A stretch of DNA of 54,862 nt from Clostridium sp. AF27-2AA (GTDB lineage: Bacteria > Bacillota > Clostridia > Lachnospirales > Lachnospiraceae), in NCBI RefSeq assembly GCF_003478505.1, contig NZ_QUFI01000022.1, positions 251 through 55,112 of the forward strand, given 5' to 3'. Of this stretch, positions 1-7,199 are shown piece by piece. Numbering within the stretch: the stretch's first letter is position 1; the number at the start of each line of letters is the position of its first letter. Made by a program: the position numbers and the translations under genes. The notes under the pieces were generated by a model that made no database searches, had not been told where the DNA came from, and worked only from the letters and a program-made list of their open reading frames with translations.

Positions 1-31
1 TATTCATTATCGTAGAATAGTCAGGAAAGCA

Positions 32-212
32 GAAGCAGGCCGGGGTGGTATCCTGCGTAGCATAAATATAAGTGCAACGTGTCCGGCTATGTGGCGACTG
101 ACGTTTTCGGGAGGCGGACGATCAGTCCGACTATCCGCAAACGGCTGTCAGCCACATCGTCCGAACACGGCACTTATATTTTACGCAGCGGGATACCACC
201 CCGGCCTGCTTC
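32..212. repeat. Long imperfect palindrome (about 181 nt) at window start
   Basis: The outer arms GAAGCAGGCCGGGGTGGTAT and its complement near 193-212 pair perfectly over about 22 bases. A second block around AATATAAGTGC (64-74 with 170-180) and a third around GTGGC..TGAC also pair, with short bulges. The centre holds CGGAC-GATCA-GTCCG (115-129). The whole unit can fold into one long hairpin. No credible gene lies in it; the short open frame through it has no ribosome site. The outer edge reappears at the very end of the window. It is probably an interspersed palindromic repeat or MITE-like unit, but the family is unknown to me. Confidence 0.75.
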
Positions 213-264
213 GGAACTTTCGCGAACATGATTTAAATTGGTATTTTAAAAGTGCCATGTGTCC

Positions 265-293
265 TTTTCATCCGCCTTCTTTTATGGTATAAC
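265..293 (+). promoter_or_regulatory. Candidate promoter for the BMP lipoprotein gene
   Basis: An extended -10 is visible as TG-G-TATAAC (285-293). The -35 is weak (TTTTCA near 265-270, 17-nt spacer). It lies about 50 nt before the start at 343. No purine-riboswitch-like structure was recognised in the leader. Confidence 0.45.
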
Positions 294-342
294 CTACAAG
301 GCTATTTCGAGGCCGAAGAAAAGTTTATATTTGGAGGACAGA

Positions 343-1413
343 ATGAAAAGAAGAATTACAGCTCTTATGATGGCAGCAGCAATGTGCATCTCCCTTGTGG
401 CATGCGGTGGTTCTAACACCAATACCACAGAAAATAATAATACCGCAGAGAGCGGATCCGCGGCAGCGAAGGATACGTCTGATTTAAAGATCGGCCTGGT
501 TACCGATGTCGGCGGCGTAAATGATGGTTCTTTCAACCAGACTGCATGGGAAGGCATGGAGCGTGCGGCTGAAGAGCTGGGGGTGACCGTAAACTACCTG
601 GAGTCCGGCACCGATGCGGATTATGCTCCGAACCTGGAGACTTTCGCGGATGAGGAATATGACTTGATCATCAGCATTGGTTACATGCTGGCGGATGCTA
701 CCAGAACCGCTGCAGAGCAGAATCTGGATATCAAGTTTGCTATTGTAGATGATGCAACCATTGATCTTCCGAACGTAACCTGCCTGATGTTCCGCGCGGA
801 GCAGGCGTCCTACCTGGCTGGTTATGTAGCAGGCAAGACCACCAAAACCAACAATGTCGGCTATGTGGCTGGTATGGCCAATGAGACCATGAACCAGTTT
901 GGTTACGGTTACTGCGCAGGTGTTCTGGATGCGAATCCGGACGCAAAGATCCAGCAGTTCAACGCAAACTCTTTCGCAGACGCAGCAACCGGTAAGACTA
1001 TGGCAAACACCGCAATCACCAATGGCGCAGACGTGATCTTCCACGCGGCAGCAGCAACCGGTCTTGGTGTGATTGAGGCATGTCACGAAGCTGGTGTTTA
1101 CGCAATCGGCGTGGACAGTGACCAGTCCGGCATCTCCCCAGATACTGTCCTGACCTCCGCAATGAAGCGTGTGGATAACGCAGTATATGATACCATCGAG
1201 TCTCTGGTAAATGGTACTCTGGAGAGCAGTGTACACACCTACGATCTGGCAGAGGGCGGTGTAGATATCGCACCGAGCCAGGATCTGATTGCAGACGATG
1301 TCATAGCAGAGGTTGAGGAAGTAAAAGAGAAGATCATCAATGGCGAGATTGAAGTACCGGCTGACCAGGAGTCCTTTGAGGAGAAATACGGCGATGTTTA
1401 CGAGCTGGATTAA
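343..1413 (+). CDS. BMP-family (PnrA/TmpC-like) nucleoside-binding lipoprotein
   Basis: A 356-residue extracytoplasmic substrate-binding lipoprotein. The start at 343 follows GGAGG (ribosome site) and gives a clean signal peptide: K-R-R, a hydrophobic stretch, then the lipobox LVAC with Cys21. An in-frame upstream start at 259 would add a non-signal extension and is rejected. After a Ser/Thr/Asn-rich linker the mature part begins with KIGLVTDVGGVNDGSFNQ, typical of the BMP family. That family binds purine nucleosides for ABC importers of the BmpA/NupN type. No permease or ATPase gene follows; a terminator closes the unit right after it, so the partner transporter must be elsewhere. Substrate is inferred from the family only. 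Confidence 0.88.
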   Translation: MKRRITALMMAAAMCISLVACGGSNTNTTENNNTAESGSAAAKDTSDLKIGLVTDVGGVNDGSFNQTAWEGMERAAEELGVTVNYLESGTDADYAPNLETFADEEYDLIISIGYMLADATRTAAEQNLDIKFAIVDDATIDLPNVTCLMFRAEQASYLAGYVAGKTTKTNNVGYVAGMANETMNQFGYGYCAGVLDANPDAKIQQFNANSFADAATGKTMANTAITNGADVIFHAAAATGLGVIEACHEAGVYAIGVDSDQSGISPDTVLTSAMKRVDNAVYDTIESLVNGTLESSVHTYDLAEGGVDIAPSQDLIADDVIAEVEEVKEKIINGEIEVPADQESFEEKYGDVYELD

Positions 1414-1440
1414 TTGAATTAGGGGTTTCCAACCCGGTAG

Positions 1441-1481
1441 AAATGTAGTATAATCGAGTTTGATTATACTACATTTTTTGT
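1441..1481 (+). terminator. Intrinsic terminator after the BMP gene
   Basis: A perfect 15-bp stem (AAATGTAGTATAATC with GATTATACTACATTT, loop GAGTTT) runs into a T tract. The stem starts with A's, so it could work in both directions. Confidence 0.9.
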
Positions 1482-1533
1482 TTCCAGGCGCGCTTTGGAG
1501 TCGGGAACAGGGAAACGTATACAGGAGGAAAAA

Positions 1534-2823
1534 ATGTTAGATTTAAAGTTTGTCCGCGAGAATCCGGACATCGTAAAGAAGAATATCGAGAACAAGTTCC
1601 AGTTTGAGAAGCTTCCGCTGGTTGACGAGGTTATCGAGCTGGACGCGAAGAACCGTGCAGCGAAAGCAGAGGCTGATAACCTTCGTGCATCCCGCAACAA
1701 GCTGTCCAAGCAGATCGGTCAGTTAATGGGCCAGGGCAAGAAGGATGAGGCAGAAGAGGTTAAGGCTCAGGTAGCAGCAAACGCAGCACGCCTGGCAGAG
1801 CTGGAGGCTCAGGAGACCGAGCTGGAGGCAAAGGTATTAAAGATCATGATGACCATTCCGAACATCATTGATCCGAGCGTACCGATCGGCAAAGATGACA
1901 GCCAGAACGTAGAGATCGAGAAATTCGGCGATCCGTTTGTTCCGGACTTCGAGATTCCGTATCATACCGATATCATGAAGACCTTCGACGGCATCGACTT
2001 AGACGCAGCAGGCAAGGTAGCAGGAAATGGCTTCTACTACCTGATGGGCGATATCGCAAGACTGCATTCCGCAGTGATTTCCTACGCGCGTGATTTCATG
2101 ATCAACCGCGGCTTCACCTACTGCATCCCGCCGTTCATGATCCGCAGTAACGTCGTAACCGGCGTTATGTCCTTCGCGGAGATGGACGCTATGATGTACA
2201 AGATCGAGGGTGAGGACCTGTACCTGATCGGTACCAGTGAGCACTCTATGATCGGAAAATTCATCGACACCATCACTCCGGAGAACGAACTTCCGAAGAC
2301 TCTGACCAGCTATTCTCCGTGCTTCCGTAAGGAGAAAGGCGCTCATGGTATCGAGGAGCGCGGCGTATACCGTATCCATCAGTTTGAGAAGCAGGAGATG
2401 ATCGTTGTCTGCAAGCCGGAAGAGTCCAAGCTGTGGTATGACAAATTATGGCAGAACACAGTAGATCTGTTCCGTTCCATGGACATTCCGGTCCGTACCC
2501 TGGAGTGCTGCTCCGGTGACCTGGCAGACTTAAAGGTAAAATCCTGCGACGTAGAGGCATGGTCTCCGCGTCAGAAGAAGTACTTTGAGGTAGGTTCCTG
2601 CTCCAACTTAGGAGACGCACAGGCACGCCGCTTAAAGATCCGCGTAGACGGACCGGATGGAAAGTACTTCGCTCATACCTTAAACAACACTGTAGTTGCT
2701 CCGCCGCGTATGCTGATCGCATTCCTGGAGAACAACCTGCAGGAAGATGGAACTGTCAAGATCCCGAAGGTGCTGCAGCCGTATATGGGCGGTATGGAAG
2801 TTATGGTACCGAAGCATAAATAG
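1534..2823 (+). CDS. serS: Seryl-tRNA synthetase
   Basis: A 429-residue class II aminoacyl-tRNA synthetase that charges tRNA-Ser. The start at 1534 sits 5 nt after AGGAGG; the longer frame from 1495 lacks a ribosome site. Residues about 1-110 form the N-terminal arm (MLDLKFVRENPDIVKKN start, then a long charged coiled coil). The catalytic core shows the motif 2 region CFRKEKGAHG and the motif 3 region around PPRMLIAFLENN. The length is usual for the family. It stands alone between two terminator-like hairpins. I see no T-box in the short leader. Confidence 0.97.
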   Translation: MLDLKFVRENPDIVKKNIENKFQFEKLPLVDEVIELDAKNRAAKAEADNLRASRNKLSKQIGQLMGQGKKDEAEEVKAQVAANAARLAELEAQETELEAKVLKIMMTIPNIIDPSVPIGKDDSQNVEIEKFGDPFVPDFEIPYHTDIMKTFDGIDLDAAGKVAGNGFYYLMGDIARLHSAVISYARDFMINRGFTYCIPPFMIRSNVVTGVMSFAEMDAMMYKIEGEDLYLIGTSEHSMIGKFIDTITPENELPKTLTSYSPCFRKEKGAHGIEERGVYRIHQFEKQEMIVVCKPEESKLWYDKLWQNTVDLFRSMDIPVRTLECCSGDLADLKVKSCDVEAWSPRQKKYFEVGSCSNLGDAQARRLKIRVDGPDGKYFAHTLNNTVVAPPRMLIAFLENNLQEDGTVKIPKVLQPYMGGMEVMVPKHK

Positions 2824-2890
2824 AAAGAAATATGTTGAAACAGACCTGCGAATGCCAGAGGCATTTGCAGACTGTAAGACGATGGCAGAA

Positions 2891-2919
2891 GGCCGCCGCA
2901 CGTTTCGTATGCGGTGGCT
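2891..2919 (+). terminator. serS: Hairpin after serS, probable weak terminator
   Basis: GGCCGCCGCA pairs with TGCGGTGGCT around a short loop; the T tract is poor. A smaller hairpin (GCGAATGCC / GGCATTTGC, 2849-2869) lies just upstream. Confidence 0.5.
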
Positions 2920-2935
2920 TTCGCTGTATTCAGGT

Positions 2936-2964
2936 TTGAAATATTGCGAGCTAGATTTTATGTT
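2936..2964 (+). promoter_or_regulatory. Candidate promoter of the HTH gene
   Basis: TTGAAA (2936-2941), 17-nt spacer, TATGTT (2959-2964), 35 nt before the HTH gene start at 2999. Confidence 0.45.
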
Positions 2965-2998
2965 ATTATTAGCAAAACGCAATGAGAGGTGTATTGTT

Positions 2999-3286
2999 AT
3001 GGATACGGCGAGTCTAGTGAGATCGTTAAGAGAAAAAGTAGGAATGAACCGGAAAGAATTTTCGGAATATACGGGGATCCCTGTTCGGACTTTAGAAGAT
3101 TGGGAAGCAGCGAGGAGACAACCGCCAGAATATGTTCCAAGATTACTGATGTATCAATTGAGGTTTACGCAGTTGACAAAAGCGGATAACAAATCCAATA
3201 TCAATATTATTGCAAATCTGGATGGAAAAAAGATTGTTTTGATCAATGATGTACGTTTCAAATCAAGGCGAAACATTAATTGGATT
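2999..3286 (+). pseudogene. 5' part of a split HTH-domain gene (residues 1-96)
   Basis: This is the front half of a gene cut by an IS200/IS605 element. The start at 2999 follows GAGAGG. Residues about 1-50 form a helix-turn-helix of the XRE/YiaG kind (REKVGMNRKEFSEYTGIPVR then TLEDWE). After residue 70 a second domain begins with KIVLINDVRFKSRRNINWI. Codon 96 (ATT, 3284-3286) is the last original codon. Reading on into the element adds 10 foreign residues and stops at 3319, so a 106-residue HTH protein could still be made. The rest of the frame resumes exactly at 5343. Joined, the protein would be 235 residues. Confidence 0.85.
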
Positions 3287-3366
3287 GAAAAACGGCACAC
3301 CGCATTCTCGTTACTTTAGTGATGAGTTAGGTGTGCCAAATTTTTTAATAAATACAGAACAAATGT

Positions 3367-3395
3367 TTGCTATATAAAGAAACATATGGTATAAT
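3367..3395 (+). promoter_or_regulatory. Promoter of tnpA, starting at the start codon
   Basis: TTGCTA (3367-3372), 17 nt, then TG-G-TATAAT (3387-3395). Transcription would begin at about 3402, which is the tnpA start codon itself. Confidence 0.55.
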
Positions 3396-3401
3396 ATAAA
3401 T

Positions 3402-3842
3402 ATGGAAAAAGATATATTTACTATTAAAGAAAATACACTTTCATATGGTAGAGGATATGTGTATTCTTTACAGTACCATCTTGTCTGGTGCACGAAATAC
3501 AGAAAACAGGTTCTGAAAAATGGATTAGATGCAGAATGCAAAAAAATGTTATATGAACTTGCGGAGGAATACCGATTTCAGATTCTTGCGATGGAGGTTA
3601 TGCCGGATCATATTCATTTACTTTTGGACTGTAAGCCACAGTTTTTTATATCAGATATGATCAAGATTATGAAAGGAAATCTGGCGCGTCAGTTGTTTCT
3701 TTCGCATCCAGAATTAAAACGGGAACTGTGGGGAGGACATTTGTGGAATCCATCGTATTGTGCAGTTACTGTAAGTGATCAAAGCAGAGATCAGGTAATG
3801 GCGTATATTGAGGGGCAAAAAGAAAGGGAAAAAAGAAAGTAA
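3402..3842 (+). CDS. tnpA: IS200/IS605 transposase TnpA (Y1 HUH)
   Basis: A 146-residue single-strand DNA transposase. The HUH metal-binding motif is H70-I-H72 followed by LLL. The catalytic tyrosine is Tyr135 in AYIEGQ, with Gln139 completing the metal site. The opening YSLQYHLVWCTKYRK is typical of the family. The size is usual, and all catalytic residues are present, so the enzyme looks active. There is no ribosome site before the ATG, and the only good promoter would start the message at or next to it, so translation is probably leaderless and weak. The tnpB start lies 9 nt after the stop. Confidence 0.95.
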   Translation: MEKDIFTIKENTLSYGRGYVYSLQYHLVWCTKYRKQVLKNGLDAECKKMLYELAEEYRFQILAMEVMPDHIHLLLDCKPQFFISDMIKIMKGNLARQLFLSHPELKRELWGGHLWNPSYCAVTVSDQSRDQVMAYIEGQKEREKRK

Positions 3843-3851
3843 AGGTGCTTT

Positions 3852-5177
3852 ATGCAGATTGTATCCAGCTATGGTGTAGAGGTCAAAAAACAGAATATAC
3901 CAATCCGCCATACGCTGGATATTTTCCGGAAGGCAGTTTCCTACCTGATTGGGGTGTATGCAGAGAGTTGGGAAGAACTTTCAGAAATCGGAAATACACA
4001 GAAGCGCTTTAATGAAGCCGAACATCTGGTACATGAAACGAAAAAGAATCGTGCCAGATTTGCGTTTGACCGCCATTTCCCCAAAATGCCGTCCTATTTG
4101 AGAAGAGCGGCCATTCAGCACGCGCTTGGAAGTGTATCCTCTTATCAGACACGGCTGAGTTTGTGGGAAAAGGGAGGCTTGAGCGGAAGACCGAAGCTGA
4201 CCTGCGAGAATCATGCGATGCCGGTATTTTATCGTGATGTAATGTATAGGGAAGCAGAAAACGGAGAAGATGTGGCTCATTTAAAGTTATTTGATGGGCG
4301 TGACTGGAAATGGTTCCCGGTAAAATTACTCCATACAGATATGGAATATCTGCGGAAAAAATGGAGCGGAGAAAAAGCATCTGCCCCCACTTTGGAAAAG
4401 AAACATCATAAATATTTTCTTCGATTTTCTTACACAGAGGAAACAATCTTATCAAAAACAGTTGTAAAAGAACAAGTGGTATGCAGCGTTGACTTGGGAA
4501 TTAATACGGATGCGGTCTGCAGTATTATGTGTGCAGATGGCACTATCCTGGGGCGGAAATTTATAAATTTCTCCAGTGATAAAGACCAATTGTATCATGT
4601 ACTTGGCAGAATCCGTCGTTTTCAAAGAGAACATTGCTCCAGACAGGTTCAAAGCCGATGGGCTTATGCAAAAAGGCTGAACATGGAACTGTCCCGTAAG
4701 ATAGCTGCGGAAATCACAAAATATGCCAGAGAAAATCAGGTGAACGTAATTGTTTTTGAGTATCTGGAAATGCAGGGAAAGATATCCGGGAAAAAGAAAC
4801 AAAAGCTTCATTTATGGAGAAAGCAGGATATTCAGAAACTGTGTGAACATCAGGCGCACAGATGTGGAATACATATTTCCCGAGTATCTGCCCGCAACAC
4901 AAGCTGGTTAGCGTATGATGGAAGCGGAAATGTGGACAGAAGCACAGAGAATCATAGCCTTTGTAGATTTACAACAGGGAAATGTTATCATTGCGATTTA
5001 TCTGCTTCGTATAATATCGGTGCCAGATATTTTATCCGGGAATTACTAAAACCCTTACCGGAAACGGAAAGGTCTTCACTGGAGGCAAAAGTTCCTTCTG
5101 TGAAGCGTAGAACCTCATGTGTTTATGCAGATTTAAGAAAGCTTTCTGTGGCAATAAACAATTCCAAAGCTGCATAA
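3852..5177 (+). CDS. tnpB: TnpB RNA-guided nuclease of the IS605 element
   Basis: A 441-residue TnpB. The RuvC-like active site is visible: Asp214 (VDLGIN), Glu303 (VFEYLEMQGK) and Asp382 (CDLSASYNIGARYF). In the family these cut DNA under guidance of an RNA made from the right end of the element, with the target motif next to the left end. The usual CxxC-CxxC zinc ribbon between RuvC-II and RuvC-III is atypical: the first CxxC is replaced by TSWLAYDGSG, leaving only Cys371, Cys378 and Cys381. I remember similar cysteine-poor TnpB in Firmicutes, so this is likely a subfamily trait and not decay. AAAGG precedes the start at 3852. Confidence 0.93.
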   Translation: MQIVSSYGVEVKKQNIPIRHTLDIFRKAVSYLIGVYAESWEELSEIGNTQKRFNEAEHLVHETKKNRARFAFDRHFPKMPSYLRRAAIQHALGSVSSYQTRLSLWEKGGLSGRPKLTCENHAMPVFYRDVMYREAENGEDVAHLKLFDGRDWKWFPVKLLHTDMEYLRKKWSGEKASAPTLEKKHHKYFLRFSYTEETILSKTVVKEQVVCSVDLGINTDAVCSIMCADGTILGRKFINFSSDKDQLYHVLGRIRRFQREHCSRQVQSRWAYAKRLNMELSRKIAAEITKYARENQVNVIVFEYLEMQGKISGKKKQKLHLWRKQDIQKLCEHQAHRCGIHISRVSARNTSWLAYDGSGNVDRSTENHSLCRFTTGKCYHCDLSASYNIGARYFIRELLKPLPETERSSLEAKVPSVKRRTSCVYADLRKLSVAINNSKAA

Positions 5178-5342
5178 ACACAGGCAGATATACAGTGGAT
5201 TACCTATAATGTGGAAACCAGCCGTATCCGGCATGGAAAAAGTGCGTATCCGCACAAATTCTAAGTTACAGGCGTATCCGCCGATATTTAGTCTTGCTGC
5301 TTAAAGCAGCTGAGAAGCACGTGACTTTAGTCATGTAAGGTT
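5178..5342 (+). ncRNA. Candidate omegaRNA (reRNA) scaffold, right end of the IS
   Basis: The 165 nt after tnpB hold three short hairpins with the same cap: GCCG-TATC-CGGC (5221-5232), GTGCG-TATC-CGCAC (5242-5255) and GGCG-TATC-CGCC (5271-5282). They are followed by GCTGC-TTAAA-GCAGC and the right-end hairpin (5319-5336). In IS605-family elements the 3' end of tnpB plus this region is processed into the guide RNA, whose guide is the flanking sequence after the right end. Here that guide would start at 5343 (CACATTGAGGAATATC) and match the uninterrupted HTH gene. The role is inferred from the family; the 5' end of the RNA inside tnpB is unknown. Confidence 0.65.
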
Positions 5343-5762
5343 CACATTGAGGAATATCTAAAAGAATATATTGGTGAATATTACGAAATTCTTGAAACAT
5401 CAGAGAAAGTATATATCGGTACAGATTTTCCGGATGAATTCAGTCACTCGCAAGATACGAAAAATACAAAAGGAGCAAACGAAAAAGCAAAAGCCAATAC
5501 AATAACGGCAATTGGGGAATTGATAGAAATTGCTTATAATAAAGCGGAATACCCAGATTATTTCAATAAGCATGGAAGTAAGGCAAAATATGGATGGTAT
5601 CGGTATGATACCCGGTTTGGCTTGCCTGTATATGATGAAAATGGTGAGTTGGAAAGATATAACATATTTGGTGCAAGAATATTAATAAGACGGGACAAAG
5701 ACGAAAAACTCTATTTGTATGATATTGTTCGCACAAAAAAAGAAACGAGCAAGCCGCATTAG
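5343..5762 (+). pseudogene. 3' part of the split HTH-domain gene (residues 97-235)
   Basis: The frame resumes at CAC (5343) with HIEEYLKEYIGEYYEILE and runs in phase with codon 96 of the front half to the stop at 5760-5762. Conserved-looking stretches include KVYIGTDFPDEF, GANEKAKANTITAIGELIEI, KYGWYRYDTRFGLPVYDENG and KLYLYDIVRTKKETS. From memory this resembles a domain of Clostridia phages and integrative elements that has been grouped with BECR-fold nucleases (barnase/EndoU/colicin E5/RelE); I could not check this. An internal ATG at 5520 gives an 80-residue frame without a convincing ribosome site. Confidence 0.8.
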
Positions 5763-5861
5763 CATATGCCGTACGGTAGTAAACTTCGTTTCTAGTAAAA
5801 AGAATAAACGAAAATTAAGAAAATGTCAATAGTTTCTGTGAAAGACAACAAAGGAGAAATC

Positions 5862-6587
5862 ATGACAGGATTGGGAACCATCATAAACAGTGTCAGCATT
5901 ATAGCCGGTGGCCTGGTCGGACATTTTACAGGTAAGTTGTTTCGTGTGGAGCAGCAGGAAGCATTGAACAAAGCCTGTGGCGTTAGCGTGTTATTTATTG
6001 GAATTGCCGGGGCTATGGAGGGGATGCTTTCTATTGATGGAGGAAAGATCAGCAGTGGAAAGTCCATGCTGGTGGTGCTTTGCCTGGCCATTGGAACTAT
6101 CATCGGGGAACTGATTGGAATTGAGCATGGATTTGAGAGCTTTGGAGAATGGCTGAAGCAGAAGACCGGAAACAGCAAAGACGCGGAGTTTGTCAATGCT
6201 TTTGTAACCGCTTCTTTGACGGTATCCATTGGAGCCATGGCGATTGTCGGTTCGATTCAGGACGGACTGCTGCATGATTATTCCACGCTGGCGGTAAAAT
6301 CTGTTCTGGATTTTATCATCATTGCGGTGATGACATCCTCTATGGGGCGCGGATGCGCGTTTTCTGCCATTCCTGTGTTTGCGTTTGAAGGAAGCATTAC
6401 ACTGTTGGCCGGGTTACTGTCGCCGGTTATGACAGAACTGGCTCTGGCCTATCTGTCTCTGGTTGGATCTTTGTTGATCTTTTGCATCGGAGTCAATCTG
6501 ATCTGGGGAAAGAAAGTGAGTGTGGCGAATATGCTGCCATCGGTGCTGCTGGCAGTTCTGGCGGCATATCTGCCGTGGGGATTTTAA
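5862..6587 (+). CDS. DUF554 (YdfK-like) membrane protein
   Basis: A 241-residue multi-pass membrane protein. The start MTGLGTIINSVSIIAGGLVG at 5862, after AAAGGAG, is the family's standard beginning; an in-frame ATG at 5823 would add 13 residues and has no ribosome site. Several long hydrophobic segments with small residues (SVLFIGIAGAMEGML, AFVTASLTVSIGAMAIVGSI, AYLSLVGSLLIFCIGVNLI) match the DUF554 family. The molecular function of the family is not known to me; a transport role is often supposed. It stands between the IS-damaged gene and a Nudix gene. Confidence 0.85.
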   Translation: MTGLGTIINSVSIIAGGLVGHFTGKLFRVEQQEALNKACGVSVLFIGIAGAMEGMLSIDGGKISSGKSMLVVLCLAIGTIIGELIGIEHGFESFGEWLKQKTGNSKDAEFVNAFVTASLTVSIGAMAIVGSIQDGLLHDYSTLAVKSVLDFIIIAVMTSSMGRGCAFSAIPVFAFEGSITLLAGLLSPVMTELALAYLSLVGSLLIFCIGVNLIWGKKVSVANMLPSVLLAVLAAYLPWGF

Positions 6588-6640
6588 GGCTGATTTTGCG
6601 TGATATGGAAACTGCGGTTTGTTAGAAGGAGGATAAAGGA

Positions 6641-7135
6641 ATGATTCAGAAACACTGTTATGAATGCGGAGCAGAGCTGACGGAAAAAGAACTGGAGGGA
6701 GAAGGCATTGTTCCATACTGTCCGCAGTGCCAGCAGTACCGTTTCCCTATGTACAATGTGGCGGTCAGCATGGTTGTGACGGATGAAGAAACTGGAAAGA
6801 TTCTTCTGATCCAGCAGTACGGAAAGCCGACTTATATTCTGGTGGCTGGCTATGTGAACCGGGGCGAGGCGGAGGAGGATGCTGTGGCGCGGGAAGTTCG
6901 CGAAGAAACCGGTCTTCATGTATCCCGCATGAAATTCAACCGGACCCGATTTTTTGAGCCGTCCAACACGCTGATGTGCAATTTTACTGCCTATGTAGAT
7001 AACGCGAAAGCATTGCATATCAATCAGGAGATTGACCGCTGCAAGTGGTTTACACCAGAAGAAGCGAGAGCGAATATCCGACCGAACAGTCTGGCGGAAT
7101 GGTTTCTGGATGCGTATCTGGATGAGAAAAAATAA
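6641..7135 (+). CDS. Nudix hydrolase with N-terminal zinc ribbon (NudC-like)
   Basis: A 164-residue protein. A CxxC pair at residues 7-10 (CYEC) and another at 27-30 (CPQC) form a zinc ribbon of the NADH-pyrophosphatase type. The Nudix box follows: GYVNRGE with REVREETGL seven residues later, all metal-binding residues present. Such proteins hydrolyse nucleoside diphosphates linked to another moiety, NAD(H)-like compounds being the best guess here. It is shorter than E. coli NudC, lacking that protein's N-terminal domain. AGGAGG precedes the start at 6641. Confidence 0.85.
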   Translation: MIQKHCYECGAELTEKELEGEGIVPYCPQCQQYRFPMYNVAVSMVVTDEETGKILLIQQYGKPTYILVAGYVNRGEAEEDAVAREVREETGLHVSRMKFNRTRFFEPSNTLMCNFTAYVDNAKALHINQEIDRCKWFTPEEARANIRPNSLAEWFLDAYLDEKK

Positions 7136-7199
7136 GAGAAGAAGTGACAGGAACAGAAAAATAGGCAGGTCATTTACGAAAGGAAGAAAGAGGATAAGT

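Larger units (their letters stand above)
3287..5342 (+). mobile_element. IS200/IS605-family insertion sequence, complete
   Basis: About 2.06 kb holding tnpA (Y1 transposase) and tnpB on one strand, with hairpin ends and no terminal inverted repeats. The left end has a subterminal stem GGCACACC/GGTGTGCC (3294-3337) enclosing CTCGTTAC-TTTA-GTGATGAG. The right end has GCTGC-TTAAA-GCAGC (5296-5310) and ACGTGAC-TTTA-GTCATGT (5319-5336). The matching TTTA loops at both ends fit TnpA recognition hairpins. The borders are set by rejoining the interrupted gene: GGATT before the left end and AGGTT at the right end, with no target duplication, as the family predicts. Border positions could be off by a base or two. 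Confidence 0.9.

Noticed and set aside
89..292. 67-residue open frame across the first palindrome
   Set aside because: It has no ribosome site, and its sequence is explained by the inverted-repeat arms.
213..342. A purine riboswitch before the BMP lipoprotein
   Set aside because: The conserved loop sequences were not found and the leader is too short.
484..1236. Long minus-strand open frame (250 residues) opposite the BMP lipoprotein gene
   Set aside because: It mirrors the codon bias of the real gene on the plus strand and is rich in Cys/His/Val without any known motif or ribosome site.
1414..1533. A T-box in front of serS
   Set aside because: The gap is only 120 nt, most of it the BMP terminator; neither a specifier stem nor a T-box sequence is present.
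5221..5282. The three CGTATCCG hairpins as a CRISPR array or simple tandem repeat
   Set aside because: The units are only 12-14 nt, unevenly spaced and have different stems; they fit folded elements of one RNA and not a CRISPR array.
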